DNA from: Arthrobacter agilis
GTDB lineage: Bacteria > Actinomycetota > Actinomycetes > Actinomycetales > Micrococcaceae
Direction of reading: 5' to 3'
Length of the DNA stretch: 64,000 nucleotides
Assembly: GCF_006494655.1 (NCBI RefSeq)
Contig: NZ_VHIM01000003.1
Coordinates: 248,001 to 312,000 of the forward strand
Shown here: piece after piece, positions 25,877-33,542 of the stretch
Position numbering within the stretch: position 1 is the first letter of the stretch
Layout of the letters: every line of letters begins with the position of its first letter
Notes under the pieces: generated by a model
What the model was told of the DNA's origin: nothing
Seen by the model: the letters and a program-made list of their open reading frames with translations, nothing else
Database searches by the model: none
Translations under genes and position numbers: made by a program

Positions 25877-27163
25877 TCAGGCGCGCGGAGCACCCAGGTC
25901 CACGGGATCCTCGTCGGTCACATAGGCGAACTCCGAGTGCGCCGAGATGTCGATGCCCCGGAGCTCGTCCGCCTCCTCGATCCGGAGGCCGATGGTGCGC
26001 TGGAGAACCTGGGCGATCACCCAGGTGACCACGAAGGAGTAGGCGAGCACCGCCAGCGTGGCGAGCGACTGGATGCCGAGCAGCTCCAGGCCACCCCCGT
26101 AGAACAGGCCGGCAACTCCGTTCGGGGCGTCCTCCGTGGCGAACAGGCCGATGAGCAGGGTACCGAGGATTCCACCGACCAGGTGGACGGCGACGACGTC
26201 GAGCGAGTCGTCGAAACCCAGGCGGAACTTCAGTTCGACGGCGAGCGAGCAGACGGCCCCCGCGATGGCACCGATGGCGAGGGCGCCCATGGGGCTCACC
26301 GCCCCGCACGCGGGAGTGATGGCCACGAGGGCCGCGATGAGACCCGACGCCGCACCGAGGCTCGTGGCCGCGCCGTTCCGGATCCGTTCCACCAGGGCCC
26401 AGGCGAGCAGCCCGGCGGAGGCGGCGACGGCAGTGTTGAGGAAGACCACCGACGCGGCCTGGCCGGCCGAGAGGGCGGAGCCTGCGTTGAAGCCGAACCA
26501 GCCGATCCACAGGAGACCGGCACCCACGAGGATCAGGGGCCGGCTGTGGGGCCTGGCATGATCGACCGTCGGCCAGCCGTGGCTCCGCCCGAGCACCAGC
26601 GCCAGCGCAAGAGCCGCGATACCCGCGTTCATGTGGACGGCGAGGCCACCGGCGAAGTCGATCGCTCCGAGCGTGTTCGCGATCCACCCGCCGACCACGG
26701 AGCCGTCCTCGGAACTGAACGCGAAGACCCAGTGGGCGATCGGGAAGTACACGAGGGTGGCCCAGACACCCGCGAAGATCATCCACGCCCCGAACTTCAT
26801 GCGACCGGCCGCGGCCCCGGCCACCAGCGCCGTCGTCACGCAGGCGAAGAACAGCTGGAAGGCCGCGAACAGGATCGGCGGGATGGAGGCCGAGGGATCC
26901 TCGGCGAGGAGCTGGCCCATCCCGGCGTACTCGGCCACGTCACCGATCAGGCCGAGGCCGCCCACCGAGTTGCCGAAGGCCATCGAATAGCCGAACAGTG
27001 CCCAGAGCACGGCGACGAGGCTCGCGCCGCCGAAACACATCATCATCATGTTGAGGATGCGGCGCGAGCCGACCATTCCTCCGTAGAACAGTGCCAGCGC
27101 GGGGATCATCAAACAGACGAGTGCAGAACTGGCGAGAATCCAAGCGACGTTTCCAGAATCCAT
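25877..27163 (-). CDS. amtB: Ammonium transporter (Amt family)
   Basis: 428 residues, 11 transmembrane helices starting MDSGNVAWILASSALV. Amt hallmarks are ALALFYGGMV, the HMNAGIAALALALVLG helix that carries one pore His, the VHLVGGILGTLLIG segment with the second His, and ADELRGIDISAHSEFAY in the C-terminal tail, the part that contacts PII proteins. It conducts ammonium into the cell under nitrogen limitation. The in-frame extension upstream of ATG 27163 crosses the regulatory region. No glnK or glnD follows, which is often the case for amtB in other actinobacteria. A GlnR-type site lies upstream. Confidence 0.95.
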   Translation of the reverse strand: MDSGNVAWILASSALVCLMIPALALFYGGMVGSRRILNMMMMCFGGASLVAVLWALFGYSMAFGNSVGGLGLIGDVAEYAGMGQLLAEDPSASIPPILFAAFQLFFACVTTALVAGAAAGRMKFGAWMIFAGVWATLVYFPIAHWVFAFSSEDGSVVGGWIANTLGAIDFAGGLAVHMNAGIAALALALVLGRSHGWPTVDHARPHSRPLILVGAGLLWIGWFGFNAGSALSAGQAASVVFLNTAVAASAGLLAWALVERIRNGAATSLGAASGLIAALVAITPACGAVSPMGALAIGAIAGAVCSLAVELKFRLGFDDSLDVVAVHLVGGILGTLLIGLFATEDAPNGVAGLFYGGGLELLGIQSLATLAVLAYSFVVTWVIAQVLQRTIGLRIEEADELRGIDISAHSEFAYVTDEDPVDLGAPRA

Positions 27164-27283
27164 GGGAGTCCATTTCCGTGACAGCGCTCCTGCGTGCCGG
27201 AGGGGACTGGGCCCGTGCTCGCACCGGGGTGTGGTGCGCAACCGGGAGGACACGCCGCGCTGGATCATGGTAGTCAGCGCGAC

Positions 27284-27321
27284 GTTTCGGAATCCCGCGA
27301 ACGGGGTTAATTCCGTGTTAC
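27284..27321 (-). promoter_or_regulatory. GlnR-like binding site upstream of amtB
   Basis: On the minus strand the sites read GTAAC-n6-TTAAC-n6-CGCGG-n6-GAAAC. This is the GlnR spacing gTnAc-n6-GaAAc-n6-a-n6-GaAAc with outer sites matching fully and inner sites partly. It lies 121 bases before the amtB start. GlnR is the usual nitrogen regulator in actinobacteria; no glnR gene is in this window. Confidence 0.5.
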
Positions 27322-27335
27322 GCCGCGCTTCGGCA

Positions 27336-27647
27336 CTAGCCGCCCGCCACGGACTGGATGATCATGACGGTCGAGCCCGCCGGGACAGCTGTTCCCAGAC
27401 CGTCCAGGCGCCGCACGTCCTCGCCGTCCACGTAGATGTTCACGTAGCGTCGCAGCGCCCCCGTCTCCTCACGGATCCGCTGGTCCAGCAGCGGGCGCCC
27501 CTCACCGAGGCCGTCGAGCAGTGACGCGACGTCGCCGTCGTCCGGCACGTCCATGCTGACCTCGCTGCGGCCGTCGATGTACGCGCGGAGCAGGGTGGGG
27601 ATCAGGACGGTCACCGCGCCGCGGGCATCGGTCGCTGCAGTGCGCAT
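27336..27647 (-). CDS. MoaD/ThiS-like ubiquitin-fold sulfur carrier
   Basis: 103 residues. Beta-grasp core (VTVLIPTLLRAYIDG, VSMDVPDDGDVASLLDGL, YVNIYVDGEDVRRL) ending in the functional Gly-Gly tail SVAGG, which is adenylated and thiocarboxylated in this family. It could serve molybdopterin, cysteine or another sulfur-transfer route; no partner enzyme of those pathways is adjacent. It follows the BNR-propeller gene by 14 bases on the same strand, a conserved pairing in actinobacteria. ATG 27647 is in frame at the point where homology begins; a longer open frame overlaps the propeller gene and is not used. Confidence 0.85.
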   Translation of the reverse strand: MRTAATDARGAVTVLIPTLLRAYIDGRSEVSMDVPDDGDVASLLDGLGEGRPLLDQRIREETGALRRYVNIYVDGEDVRRLDGLGTAVPAGSTVMIIQSVAGG

Positions 27648-27661
27648 GGCGTGCACGGGCG

Positions 27662-28756
27662 TCAGGCCAGAACGACGGCGGCGCGCACCGACAGCACGTC
27701 CGGTAGATGGCTCGCGATCTCCTGGAACGTGCGGCCCTCGTCCGCGCTCCCGTAGACGCTCCCGCCGCGCGTGCCGAAGTACACACCCGTCGTGTCCGCG
27801 TCGTCCACGCAGGCGGCGTCGCGCAGCACGGCATTGAACTCGCTCGTCGGCAGTCCGGCGTCGCTCGCCTGCCAGCTGGCACCGCCGTCGTCGGTCCGGT
27901 GGACCGCGAGATGCCCGTCCGGCGGGATGCGCTCGCCGTCGGCCTTGAGGGGGATCACCCAGGCGGTGCCGCTGCGATGCGGGTGGGAGAGCATCACGAA
28001 GCCGAAATCGGCGGGAAGGCCATCGGCGATGGACTGCCAGGAGTCTCCCCGGTCCGTGCTCGCGTACACGCCGTGGTGGTTCTGGGCGAAGAGACGGTCC
28101 GGATCGACGGCGTCGCGCGCCACCTTGTGCACGCACTGGCCGAACTCCGGCTCCGGGCCGGGCATGAAGTACGCGCTGATCCCCTTGTTCTTCGGTTCCC
28201 AGGAGGTTCCGCCGTCGTCCGACCGGTACACACCACCGGTGCTCATGGCGACGTGGAGGGTTTCGTCCGCCGGGCTCGGCAGCACGGTGTGGGCTGCTGC
28301 GCCACCGAAGCCCGCGCCCCACTCGCTCCGGTGCGGGTGGTCCCACAGGCCACGGTTGAGCTCGAAGGTCTCACCATGATCGGTGGACTTCCAGACCGAG
28401 ATGGGCTGGCATCCGGCCCAGACCACGCCGGGGCGGCTCTCGGCGTCGGGCTGGATCTGCCAGACCCGCTCGAGGGCGGCGCCGTCCTCCGCTGCGAAGC
28501 GGATGCTGCCCTCCTTCGGCTCCGTCCAGGTGGACCCGAGATCGTCCGAGTGGGCGATGCAGGGGCCAAAGTGCCATGACATGCGCCCGGCGAAGAGGCG
28601 TGTGCGCCCGCCACGGGTGTCGATGCCGACGCTCGGGATCTCCTCCATCAGGAAGAGCGGATCGGACAGCGACCACGTTGCTCGATCCGTGCTCGTCGCG
28701 AGCCACAGGCCCTTCTTGGTGCCGATGGCGAGGAGTGTGGTTCCCGCTGCTGACAT
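27662..28756 (-). CDS. BNR/sortilin-type beta-propeller protein (sialidase-like fold)
   Basis: 364 residues with repeated Asp-box/BNR motifs (SDDLGSTWTEP, STDHGETFELN, SDDGGTSWEP, STDRGDSWQSI, TDDGGASWQAS, SADEGRTFQEI), six to seven blades. There is no signal peptide, so it is probably cytoplasmic and unlikely to act as a secreted sialidase; the catalytic Tyr/Glu/Arg set of sialidases is not evident. ATG 28756 follows GGGGGC. The neighbour, 14 bases downstream, is the MoaD-like carrier. The function is unknown. Confidence 0.8.
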   Translation of the reverse strand: MSAAGTTLLAIGTKKGLWLATSTDRATWSLSDPLFLMEEIPSVGIDTRGGRTRLFAGRMSWHFGPCIAHSDDLGSTWTEPKEGSIRFAAEDGAALERVWQIQPDAESRPGVVWAGCQPISVWKSTDHGETFELNRGLWDHPHRSEWGAGFGGAAAHTVLPSPADETLHVAMSTGGVYRSDDGGTSWEPKNKGISAYFMPGPEPEFGQCVHKVARDAVDPDRLFAQNHHGVYASTDRGDSWQSIADGLPADFGFVMLSHPHRSGTAWVIPLKADGERIPPDGHLAVHRTDDGGASWQASDAGLPTSEFNAVLRDAACVDDADTTGVYFGTRGGSVYGSADEGRTFQEIASHLPDVLSVRAAVVLA

Positions 28757-28943
28757 GACTGCCCCCGTTGGCGTCGTGGATTCCTGATGCAGATCACTTG
28801 GGAGGATGCCACCCGCCACTCGTTTTGTACAGGGGTGGCTACCCGCTTCTGTCCTGATCCTTCTACGTGCGGGTCCGGCCGTGTCAGAGTGGAATTATCC
28901 GGACGCTGGGGCGCGGACAACCCGTTCACCCAGGAGGCAATCC

Positions 28944-29378
28944 GTGCGTCAGACAGTTCTCGGAACACCCGCGCCGGCACGGCTGTGTCCGGCATCCGGC
29001 CACGATCCGTGCGTCCGTTCATACTGCGAGGGCAAGTTCTGCGTCCAGTCCACCACCGCGGGGCTGCAGCTCTGGTGGGCCGCCGGGTCCCTGCTGAACA
29101 GCACCGACGTCGAGAGCGCCCACCACGCCGTCCGCGACCTCTCCGAGGGGTACCTGCTGCCGCTGGTCGTCCATCTGCAGGCCATGACCGGGATCGCCGC
29201 GGACGCCCGGGCCCTCATCCTCGAGGACGAGATCGCCGCGCGTGTCGCGTTCGTCGGGACGGGTCCGGTGGACCAGGTCATTGCCGCCTTCCTCGACCAC
29301 GGCATCTGCGAGTCCCGTTACTTCGAACGTGCACAGCTCGCTGCCGAGTGGGCCGGGGCCGGCTGCCCCGCAACCTAG
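28944..29378 (+). CDS. Cysteine-containing small protein of unknown function
   Basis: 144 residues beginning at GTG 28944 with a clean AGGAGGCAATCC ribosome-binding site. A Cys-rich N-terminal stretch, CPASGHDPCVRSYCEGKFC (15-33), has spacing that could bind a metal or a cluster. An all-helical remainder (about 45-140) follows. No family was recognised. It is divergent from the BNR-propeller gene, and its stop overlaps by 4 bases the stop of the convergent sigma factor gene. An inverted repeat GCCACCC/GGGTGGC (28808-28839) lies in its upstream region. Confidence 0.62.
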   Translation: MRQTVLGTPAPARLCPASGHDPCVRSYCEGKFCVQSTTAGLQLWWAAGSLLNSTDVESAHHAVRDLSEGYLLPLVVHLQAMTGIAADARALILEDEIAARVAFVGTGPVDQVIAAFLDHGICESRYFERAQLAAEWAGAGCPAT

Positions 29379-30430
29379 TCCGACGCACCGCCGGGAGAGC
29401 GGCCGACGGCGGGTCGCTCGCGCTCGTCGATGACCGTCGGAAGGCCGAACGCCTCGAACAGTTCCGGGTAGAGGAAGTTGTGGTGGCCGATGATGCGCCC
29501 GCCGTCCGTCTCGATGACCTGGATGGCCCAGGGCTTCCACAGTCCGGGTTCCACGAAGTGGTAGTTGGCGAACCCGCCCGCACCGTTGACGTCCAGCGGG
29601 ATCAGCCGTCCGTTCTCGCAGACGCTGCCCTTCCCGACGAACCATGCGATCACGTCGTCCGGCCCGCTGAGCCAGAGGCCGAACGGCGGCATCGAGAGGA
29701 CCACATCGTCCCGCAGCAGCGATACCAGCAGGTTCATGTCGTAGGCCTCGAAAGCGCGCAGGTACTGGTTCAGCAGGTGCCGGTGCGCGGGGTCCTCGAG
29801 AGGCATCGATGCGGCGGCCCGGTGCGAGGACATGGTCTTCCTGGCCCGCTGCAGGGCACTGTTGATGGAGGCAGGGGTCACCTCGAGCAGGGTGGCCACC
29901 TCCGAGGCGGACCAATTCAGCACCTCGCACAGGATGAGCGCGCTGCGCTGGAGCGGCGGCAGGTGCTGGAGCGCGGCGACGAAAGCCAGCCGGATGCTGT
30001 CACGGGCTTCGGCGACGGCGGCAGGATCCCCGGAGGTGTCGATCACGCGCTGATCGGGAATCGGCTGGACGAACGCGTTCTCCGGCAGGGGCGCGCCGAG
30101 CACGGCATCTGCTGTCCGGGTGGAGGCCCCGAGGTCCATCGGCCGGGCCCGCCGCTGGGGACTGCGCACCATGTCGACGCAGACGTTGTGTGCAATACGG
30201 AACAGCCAGGTGCGCAGGGAGGACTGGCCGGCGAAGGAATCCCGCGCCGACCAGGCCTTGATCATGGTCTCCTGGACGGCGTCCTCTGCCTCCGACGACG
30301 CCCCGAGCATCCGGTAGCAGTAGCTCGTCAGGTCCCGGCGGGACGACTCGAGGAGCTGCTCGAAAGGGGTGCCGTCCGGGCCGGTCGGCATCGTCGTAGC
30401 CTGCTGCGAGGCGGCGGTGACGGGCTGCAT
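29375..30430 (-). CDS. ECF-type RNA polymerase sigma factor with SnoaL-like C-terminal domain
   Basis: 351 residues, much longer than a plain ECF factor. Sigma region 2 (YCYRMLGASSEAEDAVQETM, WLFRIAHNVCVDMVR) and region 4 (LPPLQRSALILCEVLNWSAS, VATLLEVTPASINSALQRAR) are clear. The last 130 residues (from about EDPAHRHLLNQYLRAFEAYD) form an NTF2/SnoaL-like domain that in such factors modulates activity in place of an anti-sigma protein. It resembles the SigG/TIGR02960 group. ATG 30430 is used; the ribosome-binding site is poor and ATG 30391 is an alternative. It has no adjacent anti-sigma gene. Confidence 0.85.
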   Translation of the reverse strand: MQPVTAASQQATTMPTGPDGTPFEQLLESSRRDLTSYCYRMLGASSEAEDAVQETMIKAWSARDSFAGQSSLRTWLFRIAHNVCVDMVRSPQRRARPMDLGASTRTADAVLGAPLPENAFVQPIPDQRVIDTSGDPAAVAEARDSIRLAFVAALQHLPPLQRSALILCEVLNWSASEVATLLEVTPASINSALQRARKTMSSHRAAASMPLEDPAHRHLLNQYLRAFEAYDMNLLVSLLRDDVVLSMPPFGLWLSGPDDVIAWFVGKGSVCENGRLIPLDVNGAGGFANYHFVEPGLWKPWAIQVIETDGGRIIGHHNFLYPELFEAFGLPTVIDERERPAVGRSPGGASD

Positions 30431-30565
30431 GGCTCGAGCGTAGCGATGCCAGGGGGACCGCGGGAGGTATCCGGCGCATAAAGTTTCGTCCTGAAGCGAT
30501 GACTCCCGTGGCCGCGTGCCGTCTACTGGAGGACAGCAGCACTTCATCCGGACAGGAGCACTTCC

Positions 30566-31129
30566 ATGCGTCGAGTCACAGCAGGCCTCTTCTCCTCCGT
30601 GGACGGGGTGGTCGAGTCCCCCCATCTCTGGCAACTCGACAGCTTCGACGCCGAACTCGGGGCCGGGATGGGCGCGATGATCAGCAGGGTGGACACCGTG
30701 CTGCTCGGACGCCACGGCTACGAGGAATGGGCGGAGTACTGGCCCGCGGCCGAGGCAGCGGACCCCTTCGGATCCTTCATCAACCCGGTCGAGAAGTTCG
30801 TGGCGTCCCGTACCCTCTCGGGGCAGCTCGGCTGGACGAACGCGTCCCTCATGGACCAGCCGCTCGAGGACTTCGTCCGCGCACTCAGACAGACGGAGGG
30901 CGGCGAGATCGCAGTCTGCGCCAGCATCTCCCTGGTACGCCAGCTCCTGTTCGCCGGGCTGCTCGACTCGCTGATGCTGATGACCCACCCCGTGGTCGCG
31001 GGCGCGGGTCGCCACCTGTTCGGGCCCTCGGACCCCGTCACGAGGCTCGAACTGCAGGACGTCACGACGACGAGCAGGGGCAATGTCCTCGCTTCGTACG
31101 GTCTCCGTCCCGGGACGGCAGGGGAGTAA
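30566..31129 (+). CDS. Dihydrofolate reductase-family protein (RibD C-terminal domain)
   Basis: 187 residues of the RibD_C fold: MRRVTAGLFSSVDGVVESP at the start, a TVLLGRHGYEEWAEYWPAA loop and the LLFAGLLDSLMLMTHPVVAGAGRHLF strand-helix-strand (split here for length) near 130-155. Such proteins reduce pterin or flavin-like substrates with NADPH; the physiological substrate is unknown. GTG/ATG choices are clear: ATG 30566 follows CAGGAGCACTTCC. The DUF4287 gene begins 2 bases after its stop, so they are co-translated. Confidence 0.87.
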   Translation: MRRVTAGLFSSVDGVVESPHLWQLDSFDAELGAGMGAMISRVDTVLLGRHGYEEWAEYWPAAEAADPFGSFINPVEKFVASRTLSGQLGWTNASLMDQPLEDFVRALRQTEGGEIAVCASISLVRQLLFAGLLDSLMLMTHPVVAGAGRHLFGPSDPVTRLELQDVTTTSRGNVLASYGLRPGTAGE

Positions 31130-31131
31130 GC

Positions 31132-31425
31132 ATGTCTTTCCAGGCATATCTCGACGCCATCGAAGCGAAGACGGGGCTGACCCCACGGCAGCTCGTGGCG
31201 CAGGCCAGGGACCACGGCTTCGATGGTCCGGGCGCGAAGGCCGGGGAGATCGTCTCCTGGCTGAAGGAGGACCACGGGCTCGGGCGGGGCCATGCCATGG
31301 CACTGGTCCACGTCATCAGGAACGGGCCCACCATCAGCGGACAGCACGTGGGGAGCGGCGGCGTCCATGCGGATGCCTCCACGGAGTTGTGGCTCGATGG
31401 GGTCGCATCGAAACCCGGTCCGTGA
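31132..31425 (+). CDS. DUF4287 domain protein
   Basis: 97 residues: MSFQAYLDAIEAKTGLTPRQ and the GEIVSWLKEDHGLGRGHAMA motif identify DUF4287, a small helical domain of unknown role. ATG 31132 follows GGGGAGTAAGC and starts 2 bases after the DHFR-like gene. The last 30 residues (HVGSGGVHADASTELWLDG) are not part of the core domain. Confidence 0.85.
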   Translation: MSFQAYLDAIEAKTGLTPRQLVAQARDHGFDGPGAKAGEIVSWLKEDHGLGRGHAMALVHVIRNGPTISGQHVGSGGVHADASTELWLDGVASKPGP

Positions 31426-31458
31426 ACGTCGAGACGGAGCCGCCCTAGACTGCTGCCC

Positions 31459-32340
31459 ATGGCCGTCCTCATCGATCCGCCGTCCTGGCCCGCCCACGGA
31501 ACGGTCTTCTCGCACCTGGTCTCGACGTCGTCGCTCGCTGAACTGCACGCCTTCGCGGGTGCCGCCGGCATCTCCCGGCGCGCCTTCGACGAGGACCACT
31601 ACGACGTACCGGCGCGGCGGTATCGCGAGCTGGTCGAGCGCGGCGCCGAGGAGGTCAGTGGGACGGAGCTGGTGCGGGCGCTGATCGCGAGCGGACTCAG
31701 GGTCCCGGCGCGACGGCGCGGGCCGAAGCTTCGCGCGGCCCTCACCTCCCGGTGGAACGCCCTGCTTCCGCAGGATCCCGCACTCGGCGCGGAGCTCCTC
31801 GACCGGTGGGGCGAGCCGCACCGCCGGTACCACACGCAGACCCACCTCCTGGCTGTCCTCGAGGCACTCGACCTCCTCCTGCACGCTTCGGACGCGGCTC
31901 TCCGGCGTCCGGTGCGCCTGGCCGCGTGGTTCCATGACGCGATCTATGACGGTGCGGCCGGCGACGACGAACGCGCGTCGGCTGCCCTCGCGGCTGCCCG
32001 TCTGGCCGGGCGGATCCCCGCTTCGGAGGTGGATGAGATCGAGCGCCTCGTGCTCCTCACGATCAGTCACGATCCGGCTGACGAGGACCGCGCAGGGCAA
32101 CTCCTCTGCGACGCCGATCTCGCGGTTCTCGGCGGCGGCGACGTCGACTACGCGCGCTACACGGCAGCCATCCGCGAGGAGTACGCCCAGCTGACGGATG
32201 AGGTATTCGCCGCCGGCCGGCGGGAGGTCCTGACGCGGTTGATCGCCCTCGAGCCGCTGTTCCGCACCCCAGCGGCGCAGGGTCGCTGGGGCGACCGTGC
32301 GCGGCGGAACCTGCAGCGGGAGCTGACGGGGCTCGGCTGA
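31459..32340 (+). CDS. DUF4031 domain fused to HD-superfamily phosphohydrolase
   Basis: 293 residues in two parts. Residues 1-85 match DUF4031 (MAVLIDPPSWPAHGTVFSHL, RAFDEDHYDVP). Residues about 95-290 are a predicted metal-dependent HD phosphohydrolase with RWGEPHRRYHTQTHLL, the HD pair in LAAWFHDAIYDG and the later LLCDADLAVLGG Asp. The second part probably hydrolyses a nucleotide or phosphate ester. The promoter is close to the ATG (CTAGACT at 31446-31452, 13 bases before), so the transcript may be leaderless. Confidence 0.82.
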   Translation: MAVLIDPPSWPAHGTVFSHLVSTSSLAELHAFAGAAGISRRAFDEDHYDVPARRYRELVERGAEEVSGTELVRALIASGLRVPARRRGPKLRAALTSRWNALLPQDPALGAELLDRWGEPHRRYHTQTHLLAVLEALDLLLHASDAALRRPVRLAAWFHDAIYDGAAGDDERASAALAAARLAGRIPASEVDEIERLVLLTISHDPADEDRAGQLLCDADLAVLGGGDVDYARYTAAIREEYAQLTDEVFAAGRREVLTRLIALEPLFRTPAAQGRWGDRARRNLQRELTGLG

Positions 32341-32363
32341 CCGGACGGGGCAGGCGTGGCGGG

Positions 32364-32558
32364 TCAGTGCCGCCCGGCGGTGGTATCAGTTTGCGGGAGA
32401 CCGGGGAGACGTCGGACCCTCACGTCCTGGGTCTTCAGGACCACGTCGGTGATCCAGGGGAGTTTCTCCTCATTGCTGTGCACCACCCGCAGGTAGGGGA
32501 GCAGCCGCGCACGACGGCGTCGGGGTCCTGGTGTCGCATGCCACCCATGCCTTGTCAT
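32364..32558 (-). pseudogene. Possible remnant of a coding sequence
   Basis: A 64-codon frame in the 239-base gap. Its last half (YLRVVHSNEEKLPWITDVV and LKTQDVRVRRLPGLPQT) has the look of a protein C-terminus, while the first half is Arg-rich and gene-unlike. There is no ribosome-binding site. It may be the tail of a deleted gene or a chance frame. Confidence 0.25.
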
Positions 32559-32579
32559 CCCCGCGGGCCTCGGTGGTGT

Positions 32580-32948
32580 TCAGGCCCGGTCGTGGAGGGT
32601 GATGTGGTAGCCGTCCGGGTCGGAGAGGGTGAAGGTGCGACCGAAGGGTCCATCCACGGGACTGGAGACGATGGGGTGGCCGTGACTGACGAGAGTGTCG
32701 TGGATGGCCTGGACATCTGTGGCGTGGAGCCAGATCGCGGCTCCGATTCCGGGCTGGACAACGGATGTGAAGTCCGTCCCGGGAATACGGTCCCGAAGTG
32801 CGAAGGCGATCGGGGTCGTCTCGAAGACGACGGCGTGGGGCGGGCCGGCTGGAGAGCGGACGAGACCGAGATGCTGCTCATAGAACGCCTGCGATGCATC
32901 GAGGTCTCTCACCTGGAGGGAGATGAAATCTGGGCCGGTGACGGGCAT
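32580..32948 (-). CDS. VOC-family (glyoxalase/bleomycin-resistance) protein
   Basis: 122 residues, two beta-alpha-beta-beta-beta modules: ISLQVRDLDASQAFYEQHLG and AAIWLHATDVQAIHDTLV, ending DPDGYHITLHD. Family members are dioxygenases, glyoxalases or drug-binding resistance proteins; which applies is unknown. ATG 32948 has CCAGGAGTAGCGT. It diverges from the MarR gene, and the palindromic operator at 32994-33011 lies 45 bases upstream, so it is the likely target of that regulator. Confidence 0.87.
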   Translation of the reverse strand: MPVTGPDFISLQVRDLDASQAFYEQHLGLVRSPAGPPHAVVFETTPIAFALRDRIPGTDFTSVVQPGIGAAIWLHATDVQAIHDTLVSHGHPIVSSPVDGPFGRTFTLSDPDGYHITLHDRA

Positions 32949-32993
32949 ACGCTACTCCTGGGTTCGCCGTCAGTTATCTGCCATGAAAACAGT

Positions 32994-33011
32994 ATGTCAG
33001 AATGCTGACAT
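32994..33011. promoter_or_regulatory. MarR-type operator overlapping the regulator's start codon
   Basis: Perfect inverted repeat ATGTCAG-AATG-CTGACAT. Its right arm includes the first two bases of the MarR ATG (33010). Binding there would block translation or transcription of the regulator and of the divergent VOC gene. A TTATCT box near 32975 may be the shared promoter. Confidence 0.65.
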
Positions 33012-33468
33012 GAGTCAAGAAGGCATCCACCTCGAGACATCGTTGGGCTACCTGCTGAAACAGGCTTCGAGTGAGCTCCGGGCCGCGATGGAGGCGGTTC
33101 TACGTCCGCTGGGGATGACCGTGACGCACTACTCGTGCCTGGAGCTGCTGGCGCAGCGCCCGGGGCTGTCCAACTCGGAGCTCGCCCGCGGTGCCTTCGT
33201 GACCCGACAATCCATGAACGTGCTCCTGCAGGCACTGGAGCGAGACGGATACGTGACACGCCCCACGGAAGCTCGCGTCGGGAGAGTCTCTCCTGCACAG
33301 CTCACACCACGTGGTCGGCAAAGCCTCGAGCAGGCCTCAGCAGCAGTCCGCTCCGTCGAAGTGCAGATGCTCGGCGGCATGACACCCGAGGAGCAGGCCA
33401 CTGCGCACCATGTTCTGAACAGGATGATCCGAGCCCTGCGGAACGCCGACGAGGATTCGCTGGAGTGA
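33010..33468 (+). CDS. MarR-family transcriptional regulator
   Basis: 152 residues with the MarR fold: GYLLKQASSELRAAMEAVLR, HTH around LSNSELARGAFVTRQSMNVL and wing RVGRVSPAQLTPRGRQSLEQ. The start ATG 33010 lies inside a palindromic operator; there is little room for a ribosome-binding site, and the mRNA may be leaderless or start inside the palindrome. It probably controls itself and the VOC protein. No conserved Cys of the OhrR type stands out. Confidence 0.88.
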   Translation: MSQEGIHLETSLGYLLKQASSELRAAMEAVLRPLGMTVTHYSCLELLAQRPGLSNSELARGAFVTRQSMNVLLQALERDGYVTRPTEARVGRVSPAQLTPRGRQSLEQASAAVRSVEVQMLGGMTPEEQATAHHVLNRMIRALRNADEDSLE

Positions 33469-33493
33469 ACGACGCCGGAAGAGAAGCCGACGG

Positions 33494-33523
33494 GGGCCGG
33501 CACCTTCGCAGAGGTGCCGGCCC
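33494..33523. terminator. Bidirectional terminator between marR and aztD
   Basis: Perfect 12-bp stem GGGCCGGCACCT / AGGTGCCGGCCC with loop TCGCAG, between convergent stops at 33468 and 33543. Confidence 0.8.
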
Positions 33524-33542
33524 GCGCCGCGCCTGCTGGAGG

